Below, piece after piece: positions 47,701 to 54,760 of a DNA stretch of 64,000 nt. This DNA is from Planctomycetota bacterium (GTDB taxonomy: Bacteria; Planctomycetota; Planctomycetia; Pirellulales; PLA5): positions 1 to 64,000 of the forward strand of contig QEVJ01000002.1 of the NCBI GenBank assembly GCA_003576845.1, written 5' to 3'. Position 1 is the stretch's first letter; each line of letters begins with the position of its first letter. The position numbers were made by a program, and so were the translations under genes. A model generated the notes under the pieces. The model had not been told where the DNA came from. It saw only the letters and a program-made list of their open reading frames with translations, and ran no database searches.

Positions 47701-47899
47701 GGCGAGCGATCTGACGGCGCATCCCGCGGGCGATGCGGCGGGCTTCGCTTTTGGACTTTTCCTTCTTGGTGTCGAAGTTGTCGACGCCTTCGGGAAATAC
47801 CCGAACGCCGGCGGCGAGGATTTTGTTTTCGTCGGTGTCGACGAGTGCCCAGCCGATCGAGTTCGCGCCGAGATCGAGACCGAGAGTGCGATTTCCCAT
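44723..47899 (-). CDS. cas9: CRISPR-associated endonuclease Cas9, type II-C
   Basis: A 1058-residue RNA-guided nuclease; the length is typical of subtype II-C. RuvC-I is LGLDLGANSIGW (D9), followed by the arginine-rich bridge helix. RuvC-II is RIHIELARN (E486). HNH is EIDIDHILPYSRCLDDSMANKVVC (D566, H567, N581, N590). RuvC-III is HRHHAVDAIAIAL (H703, H704, D707). All catalytic residues are intact, so it should cut both strands. The C-terminal ~250 residues hold the PAM-interacting region. I chose ATG 47899 because D9 then sits where it does in other Cas9s. A TTG at 47944 would extend into the tracrRNA promoter. cas1 and cas2 follow on the same strand. Confidence 0.97.
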   Translation of the reverse strand: MGNRTLGLDLGANSIGWALVDTDENKILAAGVRVFPEGVDNFDTKKEKSKSEARRIARGMRRQIARRSRRKRKLREALVKAKLLPADPAEQQRLEGLDPYHLRRRALDEPLAPYELGRVLIHLNQRRGFLSNRKTDRERKAETKGMLAEISALEGKIKAANCRTLGEYLCQKAETLDHRNRAEDDHVRHRHTLRAMYECEFNAIWDAQQRKNSLLTDELRGRIHRMIFFQRKMYWPASVVGRCELEPTQKRCPRADRLAQWFRLLQEVNNLRYVDPATGDDCRLDEQQRTLLIDKLAQKKELSFNDIRKTLNFSENVTFNLERGKRTKLLGMVTDATLAAKGLFGPAWYKRPETQRDEIVRTLIHADDDEIRRRAISDWGVSPDVAEALVDVDLPSEYLGLSRMALEKLLPHMRHGLLYMTDDDTPSALSEAGYLRRDQIMRPQLDCLPKPPEVTNSVVRQALHEVRKVVNAIIREYGKPDRIHIELARNAKATSEERKRIGEAMREREAVRDDAANKIREHGVKVTRDAIDRYLLWKEQRETCPYSGKPISIAQLLSGTGEIDIDHILPYSRCLDDSMANKVVCFRTANHDKGQETPHEWLAARQPAEFEQLKQHVASLPYNKRKRFTQKTLELDDFIQRQLNDTRYISRAVLEYVRCLVADPHHALCVKGEQTATLRRHWGLNSVLRHDDLDIKNRDDHRHHAVDAIAIALTDQKRLQQLAEMNRRGGEDVTGEIMLDPWDKFRDQVIEVTNRIVVSFRTQRRIAGALHKDFMYGATVKPRSATIDRPWAKTWTEDATTYVRRKKIEELDSTKHIAKVRDSAIRKTLEEYLRVRGIDPSLPQKFSPTVWKDGPTMASGIPIKKVRLLEKGESYHSIRTHTYVELGSNHHMEIVELLNENGDPILNRDGTPQCEGILVSMVEAAERIRDAQRALRTRRQELSHLTLSASKLERSIQVTKRETAERFPVIQRNHGPTRRFIMSLSINDVILLELDNGSTMPHRVQKMSEGSIILRPHTYAGKVSDYDKPPLIQRRTPNTLRGRKVTVDPLGRIRWAND

Positions 47900-47937
47900 A
47901 TCCGCGTACCCCCGCAGTGATTTTATTCTTTGCCCTA

Positions 47938-47966
47938 TTGACAAGGCACCTATTCTAACGGATACT
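47938..47966 (+). promoter_or_regulatory. predicted tracrRNA promoter
   Basis: A perfect -35 box TTGACA (47938-47943), 17 bases of spacing, and a -10-like GATACT (47961-47966) would start transcription near 47973, one base before the anti-repeat. It diverges from cas9, whose own promoter must share this ~70-base gap. Confidence 0.65.
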
Positions 47967-47972
47967 TCCGTT

Positions 47973-48085
47973 CAGTGTATCCGCTCCTGCTCTGCGAGAC
48001 TTTTCGTAACAAGACGAAACATTCGCAGGCACTGCCCTACGGGGCAACCAGCCGCAATGCCGTGAGGTAGGGCGGCTTTTTCTTT
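47973..48085 (+). ncRNA. tracrRNA
   Basis: A predicted ~113-nt RNA that joins Cas9 to crRNA. Anti-repeat: 47974-47998 pairs with repeat bases 12-36 (22 Watson-Crick and 3 G:U pairs) and 48005-48010 (CGTAAC) pairs with repeat bases 1-6 (5 plus 1 G:U). The 5x6 internal loop (ACTTTT against GATTG) is the usual type II bulge. Downstream, TGCCC/GGGCA (48033-48046) can form the nexus hairpin. The last stem AGCCGC/GCGGCT with TTTTCTTT forms the terminator. Free RNA may also fold on itself (TTTCGT with ACGAAA). It is transcribed away from cas9. Confidence 0.85.
48032..48085 (+). terminator. Rho-independent terminator of the tracrRNA
   Basis: Either the nine-pair stem CTGCCCTAC (48032-48040)/GTAGGGCGG (48067-48075) or the shorter AGCCGC/GCGGCT stem is followed directly by CTTTTTCTTT (48076-48085). 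Confidence 0.75.
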
Positions 48086-48176
48086 GCGCTGGGGGCGTGG
48101 CTGGCAGCCTCTTTCGTCGTCTTTTCGCATAGGCGTTGGCAAGCTGGGTCGTTGTCAAGGCCTGTTTTTTCTCACC

Positions 48177-48210
48177 CTTGTTGTGCGTTTCACGTGAAAC
48201 GCACAACAAG
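48177..48210. promoter_or_regulatory. parS-like centromere site in a 34-bp perfect palindrome
   Basis: The centre CGTTTCACGTGAAACG (48186-48201) matches the conserved parS core GTTTCACGTGAAAC exactly; the canonical 16-mer has T/A at the outer bases. The symmetry extends to 17 bases per arm without loop (48177-48210). ParB binds parS to segregate replicated origins, and parS sites cluster near oriC, which fits dnaA/dnaN/gyrB 5-11 kb away. A role as a plain terminator is less likely because the palindrome has no loop. Confidence 0.7.
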
Positions 48211-48393
48211 AGGGGGTTGGCGAGCGTCCGGTTTGTTTCGCTTCGCGCGGCGGGTGTGTATCATAAGCGGGCGTTTGTGGTTTGTTTTTTTGGCGTTGCC
48301 CGCTGGGCTTTTTGCTTGCGGTGGGCGGCAGTTCTTGGTTTTCGCTTGGCTTTGGGTTGGCTTTTGATTTCCGCATTCGATGGGAGAGCGATC
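48211..48393. other. leader region of the ThuA/DUF1080 gene
   Basis: No gene is supported. It contains GT-rich stretches and a GGGAGAG ribosome site before 48394. Confidence 0.4.
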
Positions 48394-50109
48394 ATGGCGC
48401 GGTTTCGGAATCGGGCGGTTTGTTGGCTGTGTTGGATCGTGTTGGGCGGGCTGGCGATGGGGGCGGCCGTCAATCTGGCGGCGCGGGATGGCCGGGCGGA
48501 TGAACCGGCGACCGGCGAACCGGCCGCGGGAGAGCCGGCCAACGGCGCCGCCAAGAAGATCGTCTTCATCGCGGGCAACCCGAGCCACGGCTTCGGGGCG
48601 CACGATCATCAGGCCGGGTGCATGATTTTGGCGAAGGCCGTGAACGAGAACGTGCCGGGGGCGAAGGCGGTCGTGTTTACCGGCGGGTGGCCGAAGGACG
48701 ACGCGGCCCTCGACGACGCCGACTGCATCGTGATGTACGGCGACGGCGGCGGCGGGCACATGGTGATGCGGAAGCTCGAACGCATGGCCGGCATCGCCCA
48801 AAAGGGGACGGGAATCGTTTGCATCCACTACGCCGTCGAAGTGCCCAAGGGCGACGCCGGCGATTACTTCGTCGACTGGATCGGCGGGTATTTCGAGACG
48901 CACTGGTCGGTGAACCCGCACTGGGTGGCGAAGTTCGAGAAGCTGCCGGACCATCCGGTCGCGCGCGGCGTGCGGCCGTTTGCGATCAACGACGAGTGGT
49001 ATTACCACATGCGGTTTCGCGGCGACATGAAAGGCGTTACGCCGATTCTCACGGCGACGCCGCCGGACTCGACGCGCAAGGGCGGCGACGGTCCGCACAG
49101 CGGCAACCCGACGGTTCGCTCGCGGCTGGGCTTGCCGGAGCACGTCGCCTGGGCGGCGGAGCGGCCGGACGGCGGTCGCGGCTTCGGCATCACCGGCGGG
49201 CACGTGCACTGGAACTGGGGCCACGACGATTTCCGCAAGCTGGTGCTCAACGCGATCGTGTGGTGCGCGAAGTTGGACGTGCCCGAGGGCGGCGTCGCGT
49301 CGAAGTCTCTGACGGTCGACGATCTACTCGCCAATCACGACGAGAAGGTGCCCGACAACTTCAACAAGTCGGGCATCGAGAAGATGCTCGAAGCGTGGCG
49401 CGCGGCGCGGGAAGCGGCGGGCGGGGCGACGACGCAAGCAACGTCCGCCAAGAACGACGACGCCAAGGGCAGCGCGAAAGACGACGAAGAGGGCTTCAAG
49501 CCGATCTTCGACGGCAAGACGCTCGACGGCTGGGACGGGAACCCCAAGTTCTGGTCCGTCCAGGACGGCGCGCTCACCGGCAAGACGACCAAGGAGAATC
49601 CGACGAGCGGCAACACGTTCATTATCTGGAAGGGCGGCAAGGTCGGCGATTTCGAGCTGCGGCTCTCGTACAAGATCGTCGGCGGAAACAGCGGCATCCA
49701 GTATCGCAGCAAGGACTTCGGCAACTGGGTCGTCGGCGGCTACCAGGGCGACTTCGAAGCGGGCAAGACTTACACGGGCATACTGTACGAAGAGCGGATG
49801 ACCCGCGGAATCATGGCCCAGCGCGGCGAGAAGGTCGTGTTCGACGAGAACGGCAAGCGCGACGTCACCGGCTCCGTCGGCAAGAGCGACGCGATTCAGG
49901 CCGCGATCAAGCACGAGGATTGGAACGACTACACGATCATCGCCAAGGGCCGCGAGCTCAAGCACGTCATCAACGGCAAGACGACGATCGAAGTGACGGA
50001 CAACGACCCGAAGAAGTTCGTCGCGGAAGGGATACTCGCGCTACAACTGCACGCCGGCCCGCCGATGACGGTGCAGTTCAAGAACGTGCGGATCAAAGAG
50101 CTGAAGTGA
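48394..50109 (+). CDS. exported ThuA-like + DUF1080 (3-keto-disaccharide hydrolase-type) fusion
   Basis: A 571-residue exported protein. A signal peptide (WIVLGGLAMGAAVNLAARDGRA) precedes short GEPA-type repeats. A ThuA-like glutamine-amidotransferase-fold domain (about 55-300) shows KIVFIAGNPSHGFGAHDHQAG, VMYGDGGGGHMV, GIVCIHYAVEVP and INDEWYYHMRF. A DUF1080 LamG-like domain (about 365-570) starts FKPIFDGKTLDGWDGNPKFW, followed by DFELRLSYKIVGGNSGIQYRS. Both families act on sugars, probably 3-keto-sugars or glycosides, in the periplasm. ATG 48394 has GGGAGAG upstream. It is the first gene right of the parS site. Confidence 0.88.
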   Translation: MARFRNRAVCWLCWIVLGGLAMGAAVNLAARDGRADEPATGEPAAGEPANGAAKKIVFIAGNPSHGFGAHDHQAGCMILAKAVNENVPGAKAVVFTGGWPKDDAALDDADCIVMYGDGGGGHMVMRKLERMAGIAQKGTGIVCIHYAVEVPKGDAGDYFVDWIGGYFETHWSVNPHWVAKFEKLPDHPVARGVRPFAINDEWYYHMRFRGDMKGVTPILTATPPDSTRKGGDGPHSGNPTVRSRLGLPEHVAWAAERPDGGRGFGITGGHVHWNWGHDDFRKLVLNAIVWCAKLDVPEGGVASKSLTVDDLLANHDEKVPDNFNKSGIEKMLEAWRAAREAAGGATTQATSAKNDDAKGSAKDDEEGFKPIFDGKTLDGWDGNPKFWSVQDGALTGKTTKENPTSGNTFIIWKGGKVGDFELRLSYKIVGGNSGIQYRSKDFGNWVVGGYQGDFEAGKTYTGILYEERMTRGIMAQRGEKVVFDENGKRDVTGSVGKSDAIQAAIKHEDWNDYTIIAKGRELKHVINGKTTIEVTDNDPKKFVAEGILALQLHAGPPMTVQFKNVRIKELK

Positions 50110-50606
50110 TTGTGGCCGTCATGCTCTGCATGACGGAGAGGCGGCGCGCGAGATAACGTCATTGAGCGACTGGCGTGCGCTGCGATTTTTAGTGGCGATT
50201 GGCTCGACAGCAGGCCCGTTCTTGGACCGTTCCTGCTCGTAGCGCGCGGCCACGCGCATCGCGCCAAGTCATTGGCGGGGCCGCATGGCTTTCCTGCGCC
50301 GCGGAATAGGGTAAACGCACTCGCCCTGCGCCACATATCCGTCGATGTCGCGATTGACCGAACGGCGCGGCGCGTAAAACGCGAATGCGGGATGTTATTG
50401 CGGACATCCGAAGCGTGTCGCCCTCAAAATCAAAGTATGCTTTCAACAGTTGACGGCCCCTCGCCGACCGAGATATCGGCACGGCAGGGAACTCGGATTC
50501 GCCGTCGGCCCCGCCTCGGAAAGCTCCTTCCTCGACGCCGCTTGCGTTTTTTCCGACATGTGTCCGCAGCGAAAGCACTCCCCAGGCCGCCACGGGAGAC
50601 CCTCGC
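50110..50606. other. intergenic region
   Basis: About 500 bases without a recognised gene or repeat. It probably carries the promoter of the receiver-domain cluster; GGGAGA precedes the GTG at 50607. Confidence 0.45.
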
Positions 50607-51098
50607 GTGCCCATCGCTCACGTTCCAAGTTTCCGTCGATCGAGCGTCCGGCGCCGCAAGCGGCCGACGATCCTCTGCATCGACGACGATCCCGACGCCG
50701 TCGGCGCGATCGTCGCGGCGCTGCAACCGTTCGACGTCCGGATTCTCACCGACTTCAACGGCGAACAAGGTTTTTGGGAAGCGATCCGCGCCAAACCCGA
50801 TCTCATCGTGACCGACCTCTGCATGCCGCAAGGTTCGGGCGAAATGCTCATCGAATGCCTTCGCCGCAATCCGGAAACACGGAGCATTCCCGTCATCGTC
50901 GTCACGGGCCGGCGCGGCGGCGACGTCTGGGGCCGCGTCCGGCACTTGGGTGCAGCGCGGGTATTGAAAAAACCGTTCGACGCATCGGCCCTGGTCCGCG
51001 AAATACGCCGGTTCGTATACCTGCGTATGAAAAAACCGCCGGATCCCGGCGACCACGCTCCTTGCACCGCGAAGCGATTGCCCCCGCGAGCGTCTTGA
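50607..51098 (+). CDS. single-domain response regulator (REC) 1
   Basis: A 163-residue receiver without output domain. Acidic pocket ILCIDDDPDAVG, phospho-acceptor Asp about residue 70 (DLIVTDLCMPQGSGEML), Thr in VIVVTGRRGG and Lys in VLKKPFD. A basic N-terminal tail and a Pro-rich C-terminal tail flank the domain. GTG start with GGGAGA site. It is the first of five receiver genes in the same direction, so it likely receives phosphoryl groups in a phosphorelay with the kinase that follows. Confidence 0.88.
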   Translation: MPIAHVPSFRRSSVRRRKRPTILCIDDDPDAVGAIVAALQPFDVRILTDFNGEQGFWEAIRAKPDLIVTDLCMPQGSGEMLIECLRRNPETRSIPVIVVTGRRGGDVWGRVRHLGAARVLKKPFDASALVREIRRFVYLRMKKPPDPGDHAPCTAKRLPPRAS

Positions 51099-51123
51099 GT
51101 AAATCGCGATTCGATAACGAGGG

Positions 51124-52722
51124 ATGCGACGTATGCCGCGCAGCGCCACCCAAGCCTTGTTGATCGAGGATGATCCTGGCTTTCATCAATTGCTCCGGAA
51201 GAGCCTGCTCCATTCCCGAATGCCGCTCGCGTTGGCGTGGGCGGAGAACCTCGCCGGCGGAATCGAGGCGCTCGCGGACGGCCGATTCGACGTCGTGCTG
51301 ACCGATCTTTCGCTGCCGGACGCGGACGGGCTCGAAGCGGTCCGCCGCATCCGCCAGATCGACGCGGCAACGCCGATCGTCGTCCTCACCGCGCTCGACG
51401 ACCCGCGCATCGAAACGCAGGCGATCGAATCCGGCGCGCAGGATTACATTGTCAAGGGCGAGTCGCAACCGCACACGCTCGAGCGCGTCCTATGCCATGC
51501 CATCCAGCGCCAGGAGTCGCTGGCGCAAATCGAACGCTTGCTGGCCGAAGTCCAGGCGAGCGAGCAGAAGTTAGCCCAGCAAGCCGGCCAACTCGAAGCG
51601 AAGAACCGCCGCTTGCGGAAGCTCTACAAGACGGCCCATCGCTTCGTCGACAACGTGTCGCACGAGTTCCGCACGCCGCTAACCGTCATCAAGGACTATA
51701 TCTCGCTCGTCCGCGAAGGAACGATCGGGCCGGTCAACGAAGAGCAATGCCGCATGCTAGACGTGGCGGCGGTTCGCGCGAACGATCTCAACAACATGGT
51801 CGACGACATGCTCGACGTAAGCCGTCTCGAAGCTGGCTTGCTCGGCGCGTGGCGGCGCCGCGCTCAGGTGGCCGACATCCTCGCCGACGTGACGCCGGCC
51901 TTGGCCCAAAAGGCCGCCGTCAAACGCATCGACTTCCAGGTCGATGCGGCCCTCGACGTGCCCGACGTCTACTGCGACAGCGACAAGGCGGGCCGCGTCG
52001 TCATCAACCTCGTCACGAACGCCATGAAGTTCTGCAACGAACCCGGCTGCGTCCGGGTGTCCGTGCGCGCCGATCCGGCAAACGAGGAAGTCGCGATTGC
52101 CGTCGCCGACAACGGTCCCGGAATCGATCCCGACCAGTTGGAGTTGCTCTTTCAGCGGTTCAAGCAACTCAATCGCAACGTCAAGAGCAGTACGAAGGGC
52201 TTCGGTCTGGGCTTGAACATCGCCCGCGAACTCGTGGCGTTGAATCTGGGCGAAATCCGCGTCGACAGCGTCGTGGGGCAAGGGAGCACCTTCAGCTTCA
52301 CGCTGCCCTTGGCGGAGCCGCGGTCGGTCATACGGCGCTATGTCGATGCCATGGCCCAACGCAAGCACGCCCCGCGGATCGTTTCGCTGCTGACGGCCGA
52401 AATCGACGCGACCGTATCTGAGACCGACGCAGAAGACGTCGACGCGTTCTTCAACTACATGCTGCGCCAGCAGGATCTGCTGTTCCGCCGCGACCCGCAC
52501 CGCTGGTTGATCGCGCTCGCGGCCGACGCGCCGGACGTCGACGGATATCTCAAGCGGGTCAAGCGCGAACACCGCAAGGCCAACCGCAATCGGCCCTTCG
52601 GTCCCTTGCCGCCATTTGCGATCGACCGCCTGGGAACGTGGGACGTCGCGGTAGGGCGCGAGGCCCTGCTCGGCCGATTCGACCGGGCGTTGGCCGAGAA
52701 CGAACCGCACTACGCATGCTAA
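51124..52722 (+). CDS. hybrid REC-histidine kinase
   Basis: A 532-residue protein with a reversed hybrid order: REC first (about 10-125, phospho-Asp about 61 in VVLTDLSLPDADG), a coiled coil (about 130-168), HisKA (FVDNVSHEFRTPLTVIKDYISL, His about 180) and HATPase (NLVTNAMKFCN, VADNGPGIDPDQ, KGFGLGLNIAREL). The final ~120 residues have no recognised domain. There are no membrane segments, so input comes from the N-terminal receiver. It probably phosphorylates the neighbouring single receivers. Confidence 0.92.
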   Translation: MRRMPRSATQALLIEDDPGFHQLLRKSLLHSRMPLALAWAENLAGGIEALADGRFDVVLTDLSLPDADGLEAVRRIRQIDAATPIVVLTALDDPRIETQAIESGAQDYIVKGESQPHTLERVLCHAIQRQESLAQIERLLAEVQASEQKLAQQAGQLEAKNRRLRKLYKTAHRFVDNVSHEFRTPLTVIKDYISLVREGTIGPVNEEQCRMLDVAAVRANDLNNMVDDMLDVSRLEAGLLGAWRRRAQVADILADVTPALAQKAAVKRIDFQVDAALDVPDVYCDSDKAGRVVINLVTNAMKFCNEPGCVRVSVRADPANEEVAIAVADNGPGIDPDQLELLFQRFKQLNRNVKSSTKGFGLGLNIARELVALNLGEIRVDSVVGQGSTFSFTLPLAEPRSVIRRYVDAMAQRKHAPRIVSLLTAEIDATVSETDAEDVDAFFNYMLRQQDLLFRRDPHRWLIALAADAPDVDGYLKRVKREHRKANRNRPFGPLPPFAIDRLGTWDVAVGREALLGRFDRALAENEPHYAC

Positions 52723-52747
52723 CCATCGAATTACAGCGAGGCGCGCC

Positions 52748-53170
52748 GTGAGCGACGACAAGCAAGTGTTGGTGGTGGACGACGAAACGGAGCTAGTCCG
52801 CGGCATTAGCCTCAGACTGGCCGCGGCCGGCTTCGAGACGTGCGCCGCGGGCGACGGCGACCGCGCGATCGCGACGGCCGTGCAGATTCGGCCCGACGCG
52901 ATCGTGCTCGACGTCCGGATGCCCGGCCGCGACGGGCTTTCGGTGCTCGACGAGCTCCGGCGGAAGGACGCGACGCACGACATTCCCGTCGTCATGCTGT
53001 CCGCAAGCCTGGTCGACAGGCAGCGAGCGCTCGACGCCGGAGCTCGGTTCTTTCTCTCGAAGCCATACGACGGGAAACAACTGGTCGCCGCCGTGACGGC
53101 CGCAATCGAAAACCCCGAACCCGCGGAGGAAACTCGTGAGTGCCTCGAAACGCATCCTGTTCGTCGATGA
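52748..53170 (+). CDS. single-domain response regulator (REC) 2
   Basis: A 140-residue receiver: VLVVDDETELVRG, phospho-Asp about 55 (AIVLDVRMPGRDG), VVMLSASL and FLSKPYDG. GTG start. Its 3' end overlaps the next receiver by 35 bases, showing tight coupling. Confidence 0.9.
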   Translation: MSDDKQVLVVDDETELVRGISLRLAAAGFETCAAGDGDRAIATAVQIRPDAIVLDVRMPGRDGLSVLDELRRKDATHDIPVVMLSASLVDRQRALDAGARFFLSKPYDGKQLVAAVTAAIENPEPAEETRECLETHPVRR

Positions 53171-53546
53171 CGACGACGACTTCGCCGAAGCGATGGCCAC
53201 CCGCTGCCGCGAACTCGGACTGTCGGCCCTGACCGCCCGCAACGTGCTGACCGCCATGTCGATCGCCGAGAAATGGCAGCCCGACGTCGTGTGCCTGGAC
53301 GTCAACATGCCCACCGGCAACGGCTTGGACGTCTGCGAGTTCCTGGCCCAAGACGCGGGCTTGTCCCGCGCGCGGTTCGTCGTGCTCACCGGTCGCACCG
53401 ATCGTCCGACCATGCGCCGGAGCCTGGAACTCAGTGCGCACTACCTCGCCAAGTCGCCGGCCGCATGGCAACAGCTTCGCGAACTGCTTTACGATTTGCT
53501 GCCCGAGTTGCGGCCGGCGTGCGACGTCGCACCGTCCGCCAATTAG
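53136..53546 (+). CDS. single-domain response regulator (REC) 3
   Basis: A 136-residue receiver: ILFVDDDDDFAEAM, phospho-Asp about 55 (VVCLDVNMPTGNG), VVLTGRTDRP. The usual KP is KS (HYLAKSPAAW), a mild divergence from the family. GTG start within the previous gene. No output domain. Confidence 0.88.
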   Translation: MSASKRILFVDDDDDFAEAMATRCRELGLSALTARNVLTAMSIAEKWQPDVVCLDVNMPTGNGLDVCEFLAQDAGLSRARFVVLTGRTDRPTMRRSLELSAHYLAKSPAAWQQLRELLYDLLPELRPACDVAPSAN

Positions 53547-53627
53547 TCCGCGCTGGCCTGACACCGCGTTTTTTCATCGTACCGCGCGCCGCACCGCGAA
53601 CTCCGCGACTCCGTTGAGGAACCCATC

Positions 53628-54689
53628 ATGTCCGAAACCGCTCTTCCCGCGAAAACGATTCTCATTGCCGACGACGATCGCGATCTCGTCGCCGCGCTCG
53701 CCCTGCGTTGCCAATCGCTCGGCCTGACGCCGCACGTTACCTACGATGCCATGTCGGCGGTGAGGATGATCGACTCGCTCGCGCCGGATATCGTGATGCT
53801 GGACGTGAACATGCCCAGCGGCAACGGCCTCGCCGTGTGCGAACTGGTCACCAGCGGCCGCCTGCTCGGCGACACGCCGATCATCATGCTCACCGGCGAG
53901 TCGCAGCCCGAAACGGTTCGCCGCTGCCACGAGATGTGTGCGTACTACGTTCTCAAATGTCCCGATGTGTGGGAGCGCGTCGGGCCGCTGCTCCAGGAGA
54001 TTCTTGCCAAACCGCCGCGGCAAGCCAAACCGGCGGAAAGCGAGATCGTCGCCGCAACGGACGCCGCGAACGGGGCAGACGACGTCACGACGGCGCCGTT
54101 GCGACAATCGCCTCAAGAGCTACCCGCGCACGGCGACGCCCTGGTCGACGCCGTCTTCGCCGCCTTGACGCCGAACGACCTCGCCGTGCAACGCAACACC
54201 GAAAGGACGCCGGACGATTCGCAATGGTCGACCGAGGCTCCGGCCGCGTGGATACTCTGCATCGACGACGATCCCGACCTGGCCAAGAGCCTCGAAATGC
54301 GCTTGGCCGCACACAACGTCGCCGTTCGCCGGGCCGTTGCCGGCATGGAGGGCTATCGACGCGCATTCACCGAACCGGCTCAGGCAATTCTGCTCGACTT
54401 CGAAATGCCCGGCGGAAACGGCGACTACGTCCTCCGCCGGCTCAAAGAAAATCCCGTCACGCGCGACATCCCCGTCATCGTACTTACCGGGCGGCGCGAA
54501 AAGTCGATCGAGCGCACGATGTACAACCTGGGCGCCGCCGCATTCCTCACGAAACCCTACACGTGGCCAAAGCTATGGAACACGCTGCGGCCGTACGTCG
54601 AAGATTCGCGGGAAAGCGACAACGCTCGCAATTACGTAAAGTTCCGCCGCCTGGGGGCGCAGCGCGAGAACGCGGCAGCCGCCTCTTGA
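53628..54689 (+). CDS. tandem two-receiver protein (REC-REC)
   Basis: A 353-residue protein with two receivers and no output domain. REC 1 (about 10-125): ILIADDDRDL, phospho-Asp about 59 (IVMLDVNMPSGNG), IIMLTGESQ and VLKCPDV in place of KP. A ~75-residue disordered Ala/Pro/Thr linker follows. REC 2 (about 205-325): ILCIDDDPDLAKSL, phospho-Asp about 257 (AILLDFEMPGGNG), VLTGRREKS and FLTKPYTW. Last of the receiver cluster; it may pass phosphoryl groups between partners or act as a sink. Confidence 0.9.
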   Translation: MSETALPAKTILIADDDRDLVAALALRCQSLGLTPHVTYDAMSAVRMIDSLAPDIVMLDVNMPSGNGLAVCELVTSGRLLGDTPIIMLTGESQPETVRRCHEMCAYYVLKCPDVWERVGPLLQEILAKPPRQAKPAESEIVAATDAANGADDVTTAPLRQSPQELPAHGDALVDAVFAALTPNDLAVQRNTERTPDDSQWSTEAPAAWILCIDDDPDLAKSLEMRLAAHNVAVRRAVAGMEGYRRAFTEPAQAILLDFEMPGGNGDYVLRRLKENPVTRDIPVIVLTGRREKSIERTMYNLGAAAFLTKPYTWPKLWNTLRPYVEDSRESDNARNYVKFRRLGAQRENAAAAS

Positions 54690-54760
54690 GCGAGGCGACC
54701 GCCGCGCCGATTACGCGAAGCGGCCACGCGCCGCCATTCCACGTGCGACGTGCCGCGCGG

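Noticed and set aside
47900-47944. Fifteen-residue N-terminal extension of Cas9 from a TTG
   Set aside because: It would move the RuvC-I Asp away from its usual position near residue 9 and overlap the tracrRNA promoter.
48177-48210. 34-bp palindrome as an ordinary terminator
   Set aside because: It has no loop and no T-tract on its 3' side; the exact parS core is a better explanation.
48136-48393. N-terminal extension of the ThuA/DUF1080 gene
   Set aside because: It reads through the parS palindrome and lacks signal-peptide character; ATG 48394 has a ribosome site and a signal peptide.
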